Positions 7,493 through 14,610 of a stretch of 39,013 nucleotides of DNA are shown here, in pieces (positions within the stretch are counted from its first letter, which is position 1; each line of letters opens with the position of its first letter). The notes beneath the pieces were generated by a model. It ran no database searches. It saw nothing but the letters and a program-made list of their open reading frames with translations, and was not told the origin of the DNA. The position numbers and the translations under genes were made by a program. Location: the IMG/VR virus record IMGVR_UViG_3300008110_008646, positions 1 through 39,013 of that record, one strand, 5' to 3'. Source of the DNA: a virus.

Positions 7493-8089
7493 TTATATTA
7501 AAAATTTTAAAATCTTTTCTTTTACCCCACTTTGTTTGATACCTTCGGTTCCTAATGGTGTCTCGACAAAGTTGTCCAACCCCCATTCATGTTCATACTC
7601 AATACCATAATCAAGACCAGTTTTACCCATTTTTAAATCATCAATTGAAACCCAATGGGTAATTTCTGGATGATCGAACAGATATTGCTTAATCTCAATA
7701 GATCTGGTTTGTTCTAAATCCCATTGACGAGACCAGGGAAACCCAGCCTTGTATGCTTCAATATACCATCTACACTTTCCTAGGTTAGGGGTGAAATCAA
7801 TCGGTTTCTTAATGATACCTTGTTGTCCATAATATTCACCCATCTCTTCAACATTCGCCCATCTCTTCCAATCAGAACTAACAACAATCTCAGCACCCGT
7901 CTCTTCCAATATTGAATTCAAAACCTTAACTGCTTTATCATCAAAGTCATCAAAACGATATTCCAAAGGAATCTCATCATTATTCATAGATAACTTACGC
8001 CCTCCCCACTTTTTTTGTTTCTTGAAACGTCCACCCCAGTTGTTGGATAGACAAATCACACCATCATGATCTAGAAATATTACCTTCAT
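7493..8089 (-). CDS. HAD-like phosphatase domain protein
   Basis: A 198-residue protein with HAD-superfamily signatures: motif I FLDHDGV (Asp7, Asp9), motif II IVVSSDWK, and a late acidic motif VSIDDLK. The layout is like the small HAD domains grouped with RNA-repair Swiss-army-knife proteins and with T4-type phage phosphatases, but no kinase or ligase domain is attached. It probably removes a phosphate from a nucleotide, sugar or nucleic acid end; the substrate is unknown. The start at 8089 is required to keep motif I, which forces a 26-base overlap with the upstream membrane-protein gene. Confidence 0.75.
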   Translation of the reverse strand: MKVIFLDHDGVICLSNNWGGRFKKQKKWGGRKLSMNNDEIPLEYRFDDFDDKAVKVLNSILEETGAEIVVSSDWKRWANVEEMGEYYGQQGIIKKPIDFTPNLGKCRWYIEAYKAGFPWSRQWDLEQTRSIEIKQYLFDHPEITHWVSIDDLKMGKTGLDYGIEYEHEWGLDNFVETPLGTEGIKQSGVKEKILKFLI

Positions 8090-8402
8090 TTTTTCTTCTC
8101 TTAAGTATTAAATTAAATGTACTTAAAATTCCTAAAAACATGAAGACTTGAACTGGCCAATATGGCAAATTTTGCAGCTCATGTAACATCCAAAAGATGT
8201 TCATAGAAAGCCAAGATAGAAGAACCAAATTTGAATCTTTAGATTCTTTATCTGTTATAAAAATGTAGATAGCCAATAATGCTGTTGGTAAAACCATAGT
8301 CGTCGCCATCCAAGTCCATTTCAATGTCCAAAAGATATCCTTAAGTAGCCACAAAATTACATGGATTTCATGAATATTCAAAAATTTTTTATGAATTTTC
8401 AT
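8064..8402 (-). CDS. Small polytopic membrane protein
   Basis: A 112-residue protein from the ATG at 8402; a TTG four codons earlier is possible but less likely. Three or four hydrophobic segments, rich in Trp and Leu, lie between residues ~12 and 100, with a basic C-terminus (LKRRKNEGN). No family is recognised. It overlaps the decarboxylase-like gene upstream by 14 bases and the HAD gene downstream by 26, so all three are probably co-transcribed. Confidence 0.55.
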   Translation of the reverse strand: MKIHKKFLNIHEIHVILWLLKDIFWTLKWTWMATTMVLPTALLAIYIFITDKESKDSNLVLLSWLSMNIFWMLHELQNLPYWPVQVFMFLGILSTFNLILKRRKNEGNISRS

Positions 8403-8814
8403 CAATATAGTCAAGTTGCGGATTCCAAAAGCCCTCAGATGTTATTTTAGGAGACCCATTTCTATCAATCATAACCCATTCATATTTAACTATCCCCCAT
8501 GGATCAAATTGTTCCAAGACATCTTCAAGTGTAAAGCATTTACATGAATAGATGTCAAACTGAGCCATAGCTGGTTCATAATGATCCCAAATATGGATGG
8601 ATGCATGTGATGTTGCTAATGTTACAGTTCCTGTTAAACCTTCGTTTCCTGGATAATTAACATAAACGCTTGTTGGTCCAGCCACTACTTCCATTCTTAC
8701 TTTGTGTACTAAATCAACAAACCATTTATTGAGAACTTCCACCTCTTTTGGTGGGTTTTGAATCCAAATCTTCATTAAAAGATGTTGGTGATAAGGGACA
8801 AACTCTTCTTGCAT
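8389..8814 (-). CDS. S-adenosylmethionine decarboxylase-like protein
   Basis: A 141-residue protein matching the bacterial SpeH-type AdoMet decarboxylase pattern: VTLATSHASIHIW corresponds to the (E/K)SH.(S/T)IH.(W/Y) site where the chain cleaves before a serine (here Ser69) to form the pyruvoyl cofactor, and AQFDIYSCK corresponds to the following (V/F)D(I/V)FTC strand with its cysteine. The family makes decarboxylated AdoMet for spermidine synthesis. The residue before the serine is Thr rather than Glu or Lys. Length fits the ~120-140 residue family. A perfect inverted repeat lies just before the start codon. No spermidine synthase was seen nearby. Confidence 0.75.
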   Translation of the reverse strand: MQEEFVPYHQHLLMKIWIQNPPKEVEVLNKWFVDLVHKVRMEVVAGPTSVYVNYPGNEGLTGTVTLATSHASIHIWDHYEPAMAQFDIYSCKCFTLEDVLEQFDPWGIVKYEWVMIDRNGSPKITSEGFWNPQLDYIDENS

Positions 8815-8816
8815 TA

Positions 8817-8839
8817 ATATGTAATTTTACATTACATAT
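8817..8839 (-). promoter_or_regulatory. Perfect inverted repeat before decarboxylase start
   Basis: ATATGTAAT and ATTACATAT (nine bases each) flank a five-base loop. The right edge in the transcript lies two bases upstream of the ATG at 8814-8812, so it could act as an RNA hairpin limiting ribosome access or as a DNA operator. No U-run follows, so it is not a terminator. A similar arrangement precedes the IscU gene. Confidence 0.4.
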
Positions 8840-8875
8840 ATATCACGAAAATTGTAATATTCTAAGAATAAGATA

Positions 8876-9556
8876 TCACTTGTTAAACTTTTTAAAATTG
8901 TTGATAAAGCCCCTTTCATATTTACTAAGTTCCTTTGTTTCCAAACCATTATATAAACCGGTTGACATAAACGCTTGGATCTCATCGTCTATGATCTTTT
9001 TATCATCATTATACCCCATCTTAATGATCTTCTTCGTGAGTTTTTCATAATGCGATGGTTTAATTTTAGCAATTAGATTGTCACAATTCTTTTTATATTC
9101 TTTATTTGTATAATATAAACCATGTGCGATTTCATGATCCATAGTACTAGATTTAAAACTATCCGCCCCAATCAAATACCATTTAGTTCTAGGCTTATTA
9201 AATCTAAGTGGGTAGTTTTCGCAATGGTACCAAATGTTACTCATTATTTCATCATATGGGCCCTTATCCTTATTGAATGTATTCAATCCTTTTTCTACCA
9301 CATTTGATGGGATGTTAAAACCGCTCCAATCTTCTGGGTATGTGAACAAGTTTTTCTTCCATCTATTCCTATACACCACCATATATTTTTCCCAACTAAA
9401 AAATTTACCCCTTATTTCTTCATAAGGAGATTCATAAAATTCTTGATACCTGCAGAACAACATTGTTCTTTGGTAATTATCTTTTATTGATACAGCAAAT
9501 ATCTGTGGTCTTATTTGTTTGACCTCACCGACTACAAAGTCGTTTTTTATTTTCAT
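8876..9556 (-). CDS. Zinc metallopeptidase-like protein (HEIAH)
   Basis: A 226-residue soluble protein with MDHEIAHGLYYTN (HExxH at 141-145), the zincin zinc-binding site, and IIDDEIQAF about 45 residues later, which could give the third zinc ligand. No signal peptide is seen, so it would act in the cytoplasm. The region before the motif (aromatic and basic) matches nothing known to me. Phage proteins with HE.AHG.(Y/F)YTN motifs occur in large myoviruses as unknown conserved proteins. Whether it cleaves phage or host proteins is not shown. Confidence 0.65.
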   Translation of the reverse strand: MKIKNDFVVGEVKQIRPQIFAVSIKDNYQRTMLFCRYQEFYESPYEEIRGKFFSWEKYMVVYRNRWKKNLFTYPEDWSGFNIPSNVVEKGLNTFNKDKGPYDEIMSNIWYHCENYPLRFNKPRTKWYLIGADSFKSSTMDHEIAHGLYYTNKEYKKNCDNLIAKIKPSHYEKLTKKIIKMGYNDDKKIIDDEIQAFMSTGLYNGLETKELSKYERGFINNFKKFNK

Positions 9557-9571
9557 ATAATATATTTTAAA

Positions 9572-9904
9572 TTAAAAAATATTTCTAACAATTATAGTTA
9601 AGGATATGATTATCCAAATAGTATTGAAAACAATTAAAGTTGGTAATGATTTTTTCATGCTGGCCCAGATCAATAACGAAGATGTGGCGAGTGTTAAAAA
9701 GTGAAAGTACCATAATTCAATACCAAATATTAAACCAGGAACAATGATGATAGCTTTAGCCATCCATGCAGCAAACTCGATTATGTTATAATCGGTCCAA
9801 TACTTTTTATCTTTGAACATTATTAAACGTTTCCAGATTTTTCCAAATCCAATAAACGCGTAAAGAGCTGTAATAAATGTTACATAAACTATAAAATAAA
9901 TCAT
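9572..9904 (-). CDS. Small polytopic membrane protein
   Basis: A 110-residue protein with about four hydrophobic segments: residues ~1-19, ~44-63, ~66-84 and ~89-108, separated by a short basic loop (KIWKRLIMFKDKKYW). No family is recognised. Start context is ATATTAAACTATG. It follows the A-type Fe-S carrier gene after 35 bases and precedes the metallopeptidase. Confidence 0.55.
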   Translation of the reverse strand: MIYFIVYVTFITALYAFIGFGKIWKRLIMFKDKKYWTDYNIIEFAAWMAKAIIIVPGLIFGIELWYFHFLTLATSSLLIWASMKKSLPTLIVFNTIWIIISLTIIVRNIF

Positions 9905-9939
9905 AGTTTAATATAAGAAAAAAAAGCGAAATAAAAAAA

Positions 9940-10269
9940 TTATAAAGCAAAACTTTCACCACACCCACAAGTTCGTGATGCGTTAGGGTTAACCCAATGA
10001 AACCCTTTCCCGTTTAACCCGTCTGAGTAATCTAATTGAGTTCCGAAAAGGTATAAAACTGACTTTTTATCTATAACGACTTTTAATGTACCAAGATCGA
10101 TAATATCATCAGTCGGTTCAATTGCATCGTCAAAATCCATAACATAAGATAAGCCGCTACACCCACCACCTTTAACACCAACACGAAGGTTATGTGTTTC
10201 TGGTGTTATCCCCTCGTTTACCATTATCTCTAATAAATGATTTAATGCCTTATCAGATACTGTAACCAT
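9940..10269 (-). CDS. iscA: A-type iron-sulfur cluster carrier (IscA/HesB family)
   Basis: A 109-residue protein with the complete A-type signature: GGGCSGLSY (Cys37) and TCGCGESF (Cys101, Cys103), which together hold an Fe-S cluster for delivery to target enzymes. Length matches cellular IscA, SufA and ErpA, and the symbol is given at family level only. It lies in an operon just after an IscU homologue with one tiny membrane protein between, and its start shares a TAATG junction with that protein. The pair suggests the phage supports Fe-S assembly during infection, for example for the radical SAM enzyme at 31.6-32.6 kb; that link is inference. Confidence 0.92.
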   Translation of the reverse strand: MVTVSDKALNHLLEIMVNEGITPETHNLRVGVKGGGCSGLSYVMDFDDAIEPTDDIIDLGTLKVVIDKKSVLYLFGTQLDYSDGLNGKGFHWVNPNASRTCGCGESFAL

Positions 10270-10454
10270 TATTTTAAATCTTTAATCTTTAACAGAGAAT
10301 CAATTGTTTTTTTATCTGCTTTTATTTCTTGGATGGTGTGAACTTCTTTTCTTAATTTGGCTAATTCCTTTTGTTGAAAATAACAAACAAGTAAAAGGGC
10401 CACGGCCCCTCCCATTGTTATGTTTTTCTGATTTTTTTTGAAAAATTCAACCAT
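10269..10454 (-). CDS. Tiny membrane-anchored helical protein
   Basis: A 61-residue protein with one hydrophobic segment at residues ~13-27 followed by a charged coiled-coil-like helix (KELAKLRKEVHTIQEIKADK). It lies between the IscU and IscA genes, ending in a TAATG junction with IscA and starting one base after the IscU stop. A role with the Fe-S pair is possible only by position. Confidence 0.5.
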   Translation of the reverse strand: MVEFFKKNQKNITMGGAVALLLVCYFQQKELAKLRKEVHTIQEIKADKKTIDSLLKIKDLK

Positions 10455-10455
10455 A

Positions 10456-10857
10456 TTAGTCTTTAAATTTTAATTCTTCCATACCATTTTTTTTACGGTA
10501 ATCGTTTATAGCTGCTTTAACGGCATCCTCAGCCAAAACACTACAATGTATTTTAACTGGAGGTAAACTAAGCTCTTCTACAATATCCATGTTATCTATC
10601 TCAACAGCTTGATTTAGTGTTTTACCCTTTAACCATTCCGTTGCTAAAGATGATGATGCAATTGCTGAACCACATCCAAATGTTTTAAATTTAGCATCCT
10701 TTATCACTCCGTTTTCAATTTCAATCTGTAATCTCATCACATCGCCACATTCGGGAGCACCCACAAGCCCTGTACCTACATTGGCTTTGGATTTATCTAG
10801 GGTACCCACGTTTTTAGGGTTTTGATAATGATCTATTACCTTTTCACTATATGCCAT
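10456..10857 (-). CDS. iscU: Iron-sulfur cluster scaffold IscU
   Basis: A 133-residue IscU with all conserved cluster ligands: APECGD (Cys37, Asp39), FGCGSAIASSS (Cys62) and KIHCSVLAEDA (Cys105), plus LPPVK (98-102), the site recognised by the HscA chaperone. Nothing is missing, so the protein should be an active scaffold using the host cysteine desulfurase. The end KFKD is slightly extended. It is followed by a 61-residue membrane protein and an A-type carrier. No IscS, ferredoxin or chaperone gene was seen in the window. A nine-base inverted repeat lies just before its start codon. Confidence 0.93.
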   Translation of the reverse strand: MAYSEKVIDHYQNPKNVGTLDKSKANVGTGLVGAPECGDVMRLQIEIENGVIKDAKFKTFGCGSAIASSSLATEWLKGKTLNQAVEIDNMDIVEELSLPPVKIHCSVLAEDAVKAAINDYRKKNGMEELKFKD

Positions 10858-10859
10858 AA

Positions 10860-10880
10860 ATTTATGATTTTATCATAAAT
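10860..10880 (-). promoter_or_regulatory. Perfect inverted repeat before iscU start
   Basis: ATTTATGAT and ATCATAAAT (nine bases each) flank a three-base loop. In the transcript the hairpin ends two bases before the ATG, as at the decarboxylase gene. It could occlude the ribosome site or bind a regulator. There is no IscR-type motif that I can recognise, and no U-run. Confidence 0.4.
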
Positions 10881-10883
10881 ATT

Positions 10884-11129
10884 TTAATCTAACAATTCAT
10901 CCGTGTTTATGCTGTGATCGTCAAGAATTTCATATATTTTTTCAAAGACCATCTCAAGAGCATCGTACTTATCTATTTCTTTACTGTCCATAGACCACTC
11001 TAAGGTTTTTTTAGTGTTATGTGTGATATCCCAAAGAGCAGATGCCATATCTAATGATTTGATCGCCCTAAAATGGGCTTTTCTATCATCAGGATCATCC
11101 ATATCAAATTTAAGTATTGCTTCTGCCAT
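10884..11129 (-). CDS. Small acidic conserved phage protein
   Basis: An 81-residue acidic helical protein. The start MAEAILKFDMDD with later SALWDI resembles a common small phage family (A.L.F.LPE......A......S.LWDL) of unknown role. Its ATG shares a TAATG junction with the stop of the 2OG-oxygenase-like gene upstream, so it is translationally coupled to it. Confidence 0.55.
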   Translation of the reverse strand: MAEAILKFDMDDPDDRKAHFRAIKSLDMASALWDITHNTKKTLEWSMDSKEIDKYDALEMVFEKIYEILDDHSINTDELLD

Positions 11130-11743
11130 TATATTAATGTTTTTATATTTTTACTATTATCTATTCTAAAATCACCAGCCAAAACTATTCTATTATGTGT
11201 TGAGTTTTTGGCATGTATTGGGGCGTGCGGAATATCTGATTTGAAAATTAAAACCTCGTTCTCCACCGGTAGATATTTTAAAACGTTACCCTCATAATCT
11301 TTAAGTAATATATGACCATCAATACCAGATAAATTATTTGGCATTTGAAGGTAGAAAACAAAACTATAGGTCGGTACTGTGTTACCGGATCTTAATGCAA
11401 TATCTTTGTGGTTATGGTAAGTGGGCTCGTTGTTCTCAGGATCAAGTTCCATTGGTTGAACTGGGTTACTTCTCAAAACACTTATCCATTTATGTAAAGT
11501 AAATCTTTTTGCTTCAATAGAATTTTCATCACAAATTGATTTGCACACTTCAGAACAAAATTTATAAATGTCCTCAAACTCTTTTTTAGGTGCGCTGAAC
11601 ATATAACCATCTGACTTAACATGTGTCATTTTAGAAATCATACTATTGACGGATTCTAATATTTCATCTTTAGAAAAAATTGGTTTATAATCTAAAGAAT
11701 ATGCTATTACTTTTCCGTTTAATATTATTTCTTTTTTTTCCAC
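11129..11743 (-). CDS. Putative 2OG-Fe(II) oxygenase-like protein, GTG start
   Basis: A 204-residue protein whose second half fits the double-stranded beta-helix of phage 2-oxoglutarate/Fe(II) dioxygenases: YHNHKD (110-114) as the HxD pair, SFVFYLQMP, a glycine turn, ENEVLIFKSDIPHAPIH (His173 or His177 as distal ligand) and NRIVLAGDF with Arg185 as a possible 2OG contact. Phage members hydroxylate proteins or nucleic acids in a few cases; the target here is unknown. The start is GTG at 11743, inside the end of the upstream 46-residue gene. A cupin without oxygenase activity is the main alternative. Confidence 0.55.
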   Translation of the reverse strand: MEKKEIILNGKVIAYSLDYKPIFSKDEILESVNSMISKMTHVKSDGYMFSAPKKEFEDIYKFCSEVCKSICDENSIEAKRFTLHKWISVLRSNPVQPMELDPENNEPTYHNHKDIALRSGNTVPTYSFVFYLQMPNNLSGIDGHILLKDYEGNVLKYLPVENEVLIFKSDIPHAPIHAKNSTHNRIVLAGDFRIDNSKNIKTLI

Positions 11744-11865
11744 AAATCACTAAGTTTTTTCCCTGGCTTTAATACTTTGCCACTTTCATCCATCATAGGG
11801 GCTCTCCAAATTTCATAGGCCATCCATAATGTTGTAATAGACGCTATAAGAAGTATATATTTCAT
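11725..11865 (-). CDS. 46-residue membrane peptide
   Basis: The ATG at 11865 (context ACTAATATG) is preferred to a start 81 bases upstream that would overlap the preceding gene widely. The product has one hydrophobic helix at residues ~3-18 and a basic tail ending in KKLSDLWKKKK. It overlaps the oxygenase-like gene by 19 bases. No family is recognised. Confidence 0.5.
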   Translation of the reverse strand: MKYILLIASITTLWMAYEIWRAPMMDESGKVLKPGKKLSDLWKKKK

Positions 11866-11876
11866 ATTAGTGGTTT

Positions 11877-12206
11877 TTATTGCATTTGCATAAAATATTT
11901 TGTTTTCCAAAACTGCCACCATTTTCTTTTCACAATCGGTTTGCATTCAGAGAATGGGTTATTTCCAAATGAAACTGTGTTTAGATATTTTGATGTCAAA
12001 ACATTTAAAAATATCTCATGATATTTTTTAGGGATCTCATCAAAATCTGCTGTTATTTTAACATTCAAAAATTGTGGCCCGTCTTCGGAATGAACAATAA
12101 GCTGCTCATTCAATGTAATTACTGTGCTTGCTTTAATGTTAACATATCCCGAATTACCTAGATTTAATTCTCCGGTAATATGTTTTTTAAATTCTTCATC
12201 TGACAT
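11877..12206 (-). CDS. Unknown soluble protein
   Basis: A 109-residue protein with alternating beta-prone segments (GYVNIKASTVITL, FLNVKITADF) and a C-terminal basic aromatic motif KRKWWQFWK. No family is recognised. It lies 11 bases upstream of the 46-residue membrane peptide and one base after the preceding gene, with start context AATAATATG. Confidence 0.5.
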   Translation of the reverse strand: MSDEEFKKHITGELNLGNSGYVNIKASTVITLNEQLIVHSEDGPQFLNVKITADFDEIPKKYHEIFLNVLTSKYLNTVSFGNNPFSECKPIVKRKWWQFWKTKYFMQMQ

Positions 12207-12207
12207 A

Positions 12208-12510
12208 TTATTCTGTTTCGTGGTACATCCATTCTTCCATCTCTTTACCCAATTTAGGGTTAACTTCTTTAAGATGTTCTAATGTTAATTCGTATCTACC
12301 TGAGTTTGTTTTTTCAATAAACAATTCGTCATGTAGACTATCAATTCTGTTTTGCAACTCAGCTTTTTCAATATCTCCACCAGGAATAAATCCATTATCG
12401 GTTTGACATTGTTTAAGCTCTTCTTTTTGATTTAAGTACTGGACTAACAATGTTATAAATGCTAGCACTACCAATACTAAATAAAACCTGATTTGTGTTA
12501 AAATTTTCAT
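12208..12510 (-). CDS. Membrane-anchored coiled-coil protein
   Basis: A 100-residue protein with an N-terminal hydrophobic anchor (~residues 8-25) and a coiled-coil-like region (KAELQNRIDSLHDELFIEK). The layout, short anchor plus periplasmic coil, is like Rz-type spanins, but there is no lipoprotein partner directly next to it, and the lysis-like pair lies 4 kb away. I therefore keep it as unknown. It overlaps the next upstream gene by four bases. Confidence 0.55.
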   Translation of the reverse strand: MKILTQIRFYLVLVVLAFITLLVQYLNQKEELKQCQTDNGFIPGGDIEKAELQNRIDSLHDELFIEKTNSGRYELTLEHLKEVNPKLGKEMEEWMYHETE

Positions 12511-12773
12511 AGTCTTTGTATTTCCATTAATAATTCTGTTACGTCTTCCTCGGAAAGATAACCTATAACATCTCCGTGCGCCACCGGGTTATCATAATGA
12601 ATTTCATCATCAAATAAAACCGCAAGTTCATACAATCCGTCTTTACCACCATATGACATATCATGAGAAACAACTGAAGCACCAAATCCATTTTCAAAAT
12701 TAATTCTCGCTTTTTTACCTGACATAAGTGGAGATGTCATTGTTTCGAACTGAAGATCTTTAAATGTTTTCAT
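12507..12773 (-). CDS. Conserved small phage protein (TFKDL family)
   Basis: An 88-residue protein from the ATG at 12773 (KTFKDLQFET), preferred over an in-frame start 14 codons upstream because this family typically begins with TFKDL. The pattern ARINFENGFGASVVSH, YGGKDGLYELAVL, YD.P, GYLSEEDVTELL.(E/K)IQ.L is shared with many phage and prophage proteins of unknown function. It is soluble and probably cytoplasmic. Confidence 0.7.
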   Translation of the reverse strand: MKTFKDLQFETMTSPLMSGKKARINFENGFGASVVSHDMSYGGKDGLYELAVLFDDEIHYDNPVAHGDVIGYLSEEDVTELLMEIQRL

Positions 12774-12817
12774 TTTTAGTTTTTTTACAAATGCTGGGAT
12801 TAAATAATGATTCATGA

Positions 12818-12982
12818 TTAAAAAATTTCTTCGGCGATGCCTAAGGCTTCGGCGATGATTAATAATGCTCCGGCAGACATATAATCACCATTCCATAGGG
12901 TTATACCTGCCGCAATTCTAAAACCAGATTTAACTAAACTGATCCAGAAATGTGTACTTGAATTTGATTCTTTTTCTTGCAT
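12818..12982 (-). CDS. 54-residue membrane protein
   Basis: An ATG-started ORF encoding a short polar N-terminus, then FWISLVKSGFRIAAGITLW and SAGALLIIAEALGIAEEIF, giving two hydrophobic helices. Similar small proteins with a K..LRI.AG....G....AGALLI.AE.LGI.EE layout occur in phages and bacteria. A TTTG-N20-TATATTAG promoter-like string lies directly upstream, which supports its being a real gene. Confidence 0.55.
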   Translation of the reverse strand: MQEKESNSSTHFWISLVKSGFRIAAGITLWNGDYMSAGALLIIAEALGIAEEIF

Positions 12983-12986
12983 AATT

Positions 12987-13018
12987 CTAATATAAGATTA
13001 TTTTTTGAAAATACCAAA
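12987..13018 (-). promoter_or_regulatory. Promoter-like TTTG-N20-TATATTAG
   Basis: On the minus strand TTTG (13015-13018) precedes TATATTAG (12987-12994) by 20 bases, the spacing expected for a Bacteroidota promoter. The ATG of the 54-residue gene follows four bases later. About 30 bases here match the region before the 27-codon ORF near 1646, with one or two single-base gaps. Confidence 0.45.
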
Positions 13019-13138
13019 TCACCTAACCAACATTGAAATTAAAACCAATTTAAGGTGTTTGATCCAGCCGGATAAAGTGTTTTCTCTTTGGTAATCTTTG
13101 TACTTTTCTTGGTAGTACTCTCTGCTATATTTTTTCAT
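13019..13138 (-). CDS. Possible 39-residue basic peptide
   Basis: An ATG-started ORF (context CTTTAATATG) encoding KKYSREYYQEKYKDYQREN and a hydrophobic basic end (WIKHLKLVLISMLV). It fills the space between the PcfJ-like genes and the 54-residue gene. The start context is the one used across the window. Length makes chance possible. Confidence 0.4.
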   Translation of the reverse strand: MKKYSREYYQEKYKDYQRENTLSGWIKHLKLVLISMLVR

Positions 13139-13212
13139 ATTAAAGTTGTTTAAATCCGAACGCTAATTTATGTAAAAATACTTAGAATGAAAAAATATTT
13201 TTTGATATTTTT

Positions 13213-14610
13213 TTAACTAATTGATTTTGAATTAGTTATAATATCATATTTTTCTTTAATAGGGTTAACTTCTTTGTATTTCTCCATTTTAACACTGAAG
13301 ATATCAACCGCATCATCAAAATCTTTTGGTGGGGTAGAATTTGCTTTACCTCTGTGTTGGTTTAGGTGTCCCTTCCTGTATTGAATGTTTATTCTTTTGT
13401 TACCTAATGATATTGATGCGTGTATGTATAATGACCCAACATTAAATTGTTTGGCCATACAATTCTTCATTATCATGCCCTCAATCTTAAATTGATCTTC
13501 TGTTAAAATTAGTGCTGGCTTAAAAATCTTACCGTTAAATTCGATCGGTTCTTCCAAATCTTTTACCATATCTTCTGGTAATGTATATTTTAACTTGTAA
13601 CCGAGTTTAAAATGCTTTTTGTGTAGCTCCCAACTATCTTTTAATGAAATTAAATGATGGCAATTACTTGCTTTTATTTTTACATTTAGCCCATTACTTT
13701 TTAAAAAGTCTTTCAAAACAAACAATTCTTGTAATGTGTTAAGTATGCCGTCACTAGTGATCACATCAACTTCATTATATTTTTTTAGAGATTTTGCAAT
13801 AGCTTTTTTCTCAGATTCATCTTCACAAACAAATAATTTATTTGTTTTCATATATTCAAGACAGATGGTTTCCCACTCAAACTCTCTGATATAATCGACA
13901 TAGTTTTCACCAAACAGGGTGCATAAAAATCTAACTGATTTAAAGTTTATCTTAGGTATTGATGGCTTTCTACTTGAAAGGGCCCCAACCAGATATTTGC
14001 TTTTAATGTTAAATTGCTCTAACACCGCCGGAACAAACTTATTATCATTTGCTTTAAGGTATTTCTTTTTAGGATAAGCTTCACATATGTCCCAGTAAAC
14101 ACAATCGTGACCCTTTATTCCTTTCATCTTCAAATGATAATCCAATAATATATCATATAATGGATTTATTTTATGCTCCTTATCTTGTTGGATGTCACTC
14201 AAGCCCAGGTCTACAGTAATTAATTTGTATATATCTAGGCACGCTCTTTTGTATTTAACCCCCCAGAAATTATGTCTTTTCTCTCCAGTGAAAAAACCTC
14301 TACTTGTTAATTCAATTAACATATCGAAATTATTTCTTTTGGCTCGAATAATATTTCTGTGAAGAACATAATTGTTTTCTTTTTTATTTATTAATCTATA
14401 TATAACATTGATGTCACCATTTGATTTATTAATAGTTAATCCGTGTTCATATGTTAGATAATTTTTTCTACCTAATCTAGCATATTCTATATAGAATTCT
14501 GAAGTGAATAAAAGGAAATCATTATCAGAAGCCAATTTCAATTTACATAAATTTCTAAGTGGCTTATTCCTCTCGTACTTTTCCTGTTCGTGATAAAATA
14601 AAACTTCCAT
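13213..14610 (-). CDS. PcfJ-like protein, shorter and divergent copy
   Basis: A 465-residue basic protein, paralogous to the 633-residue neighbour. The two share (D/E)AYP.KK.LK.N.NK (from ~178), IKASNCHHL against MTASNLKDF (~312), a GY..KY..ED (or PED) stretch, (I/L)EEPI, and the PcfJ motif region. Here the motif is EGMIMKNC (Cys384) instead of EGSHMHHC, so the conserved histidine is Asn. PcfJ-like proteins occur on conjugative plasmids and phages; their biochemistry is unknown. The start codon lies in one arm of a nine-base inverted repeat. The histidine loss may mean altered activity or decay, but the frame is intact. Confidence 0.7.
   Translation of the reverse strand: MEVLFYHEQEKYERNKPLRNLCKLKLASDNDFLLFTSEFYIEYARLGRKNYLTYEHGLTINKSNGDINVIYRLINKKENNYVLHRNIIRAKRNNFDMLIELTSRGFFTGEKRHNFWGVKYKRACLDIYKLITVDLGLSDIQQDKEHKINPLYDILLDYHLKMKGIKGHDCVYWDICEAYPKKKYLKANDNKFVPAVLEQFNIKSKYLVGALSSRKPSIPKINFKSVRFLCTLFGENYVDYIREFEWETICLEYMKTNKLFVCEDESEKKAIAKSLKKYNEVDVITSDGILNTLQELFVLKDFLKSNGLNVKIKASNCHHLISLKDSWELHKKHFKLGYKLKYTLPEDMVKDLEEPIEFNGKIFKPALILTEDQFKIEGMIMKNCMAKQFNVGSLYIHASISLGNKRINIQYRKGHLNQHRGKANSTPPKDFDDAVDIFSVKMEKYKEVNPIKEKYDIITNSKSIS

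Noticed and set aside
12208-12510. Rz-type spanin
   Set aside because: An anchored coil fits, but there is no nested or adjacent lipoprotein partner and no lysis gene next to it.
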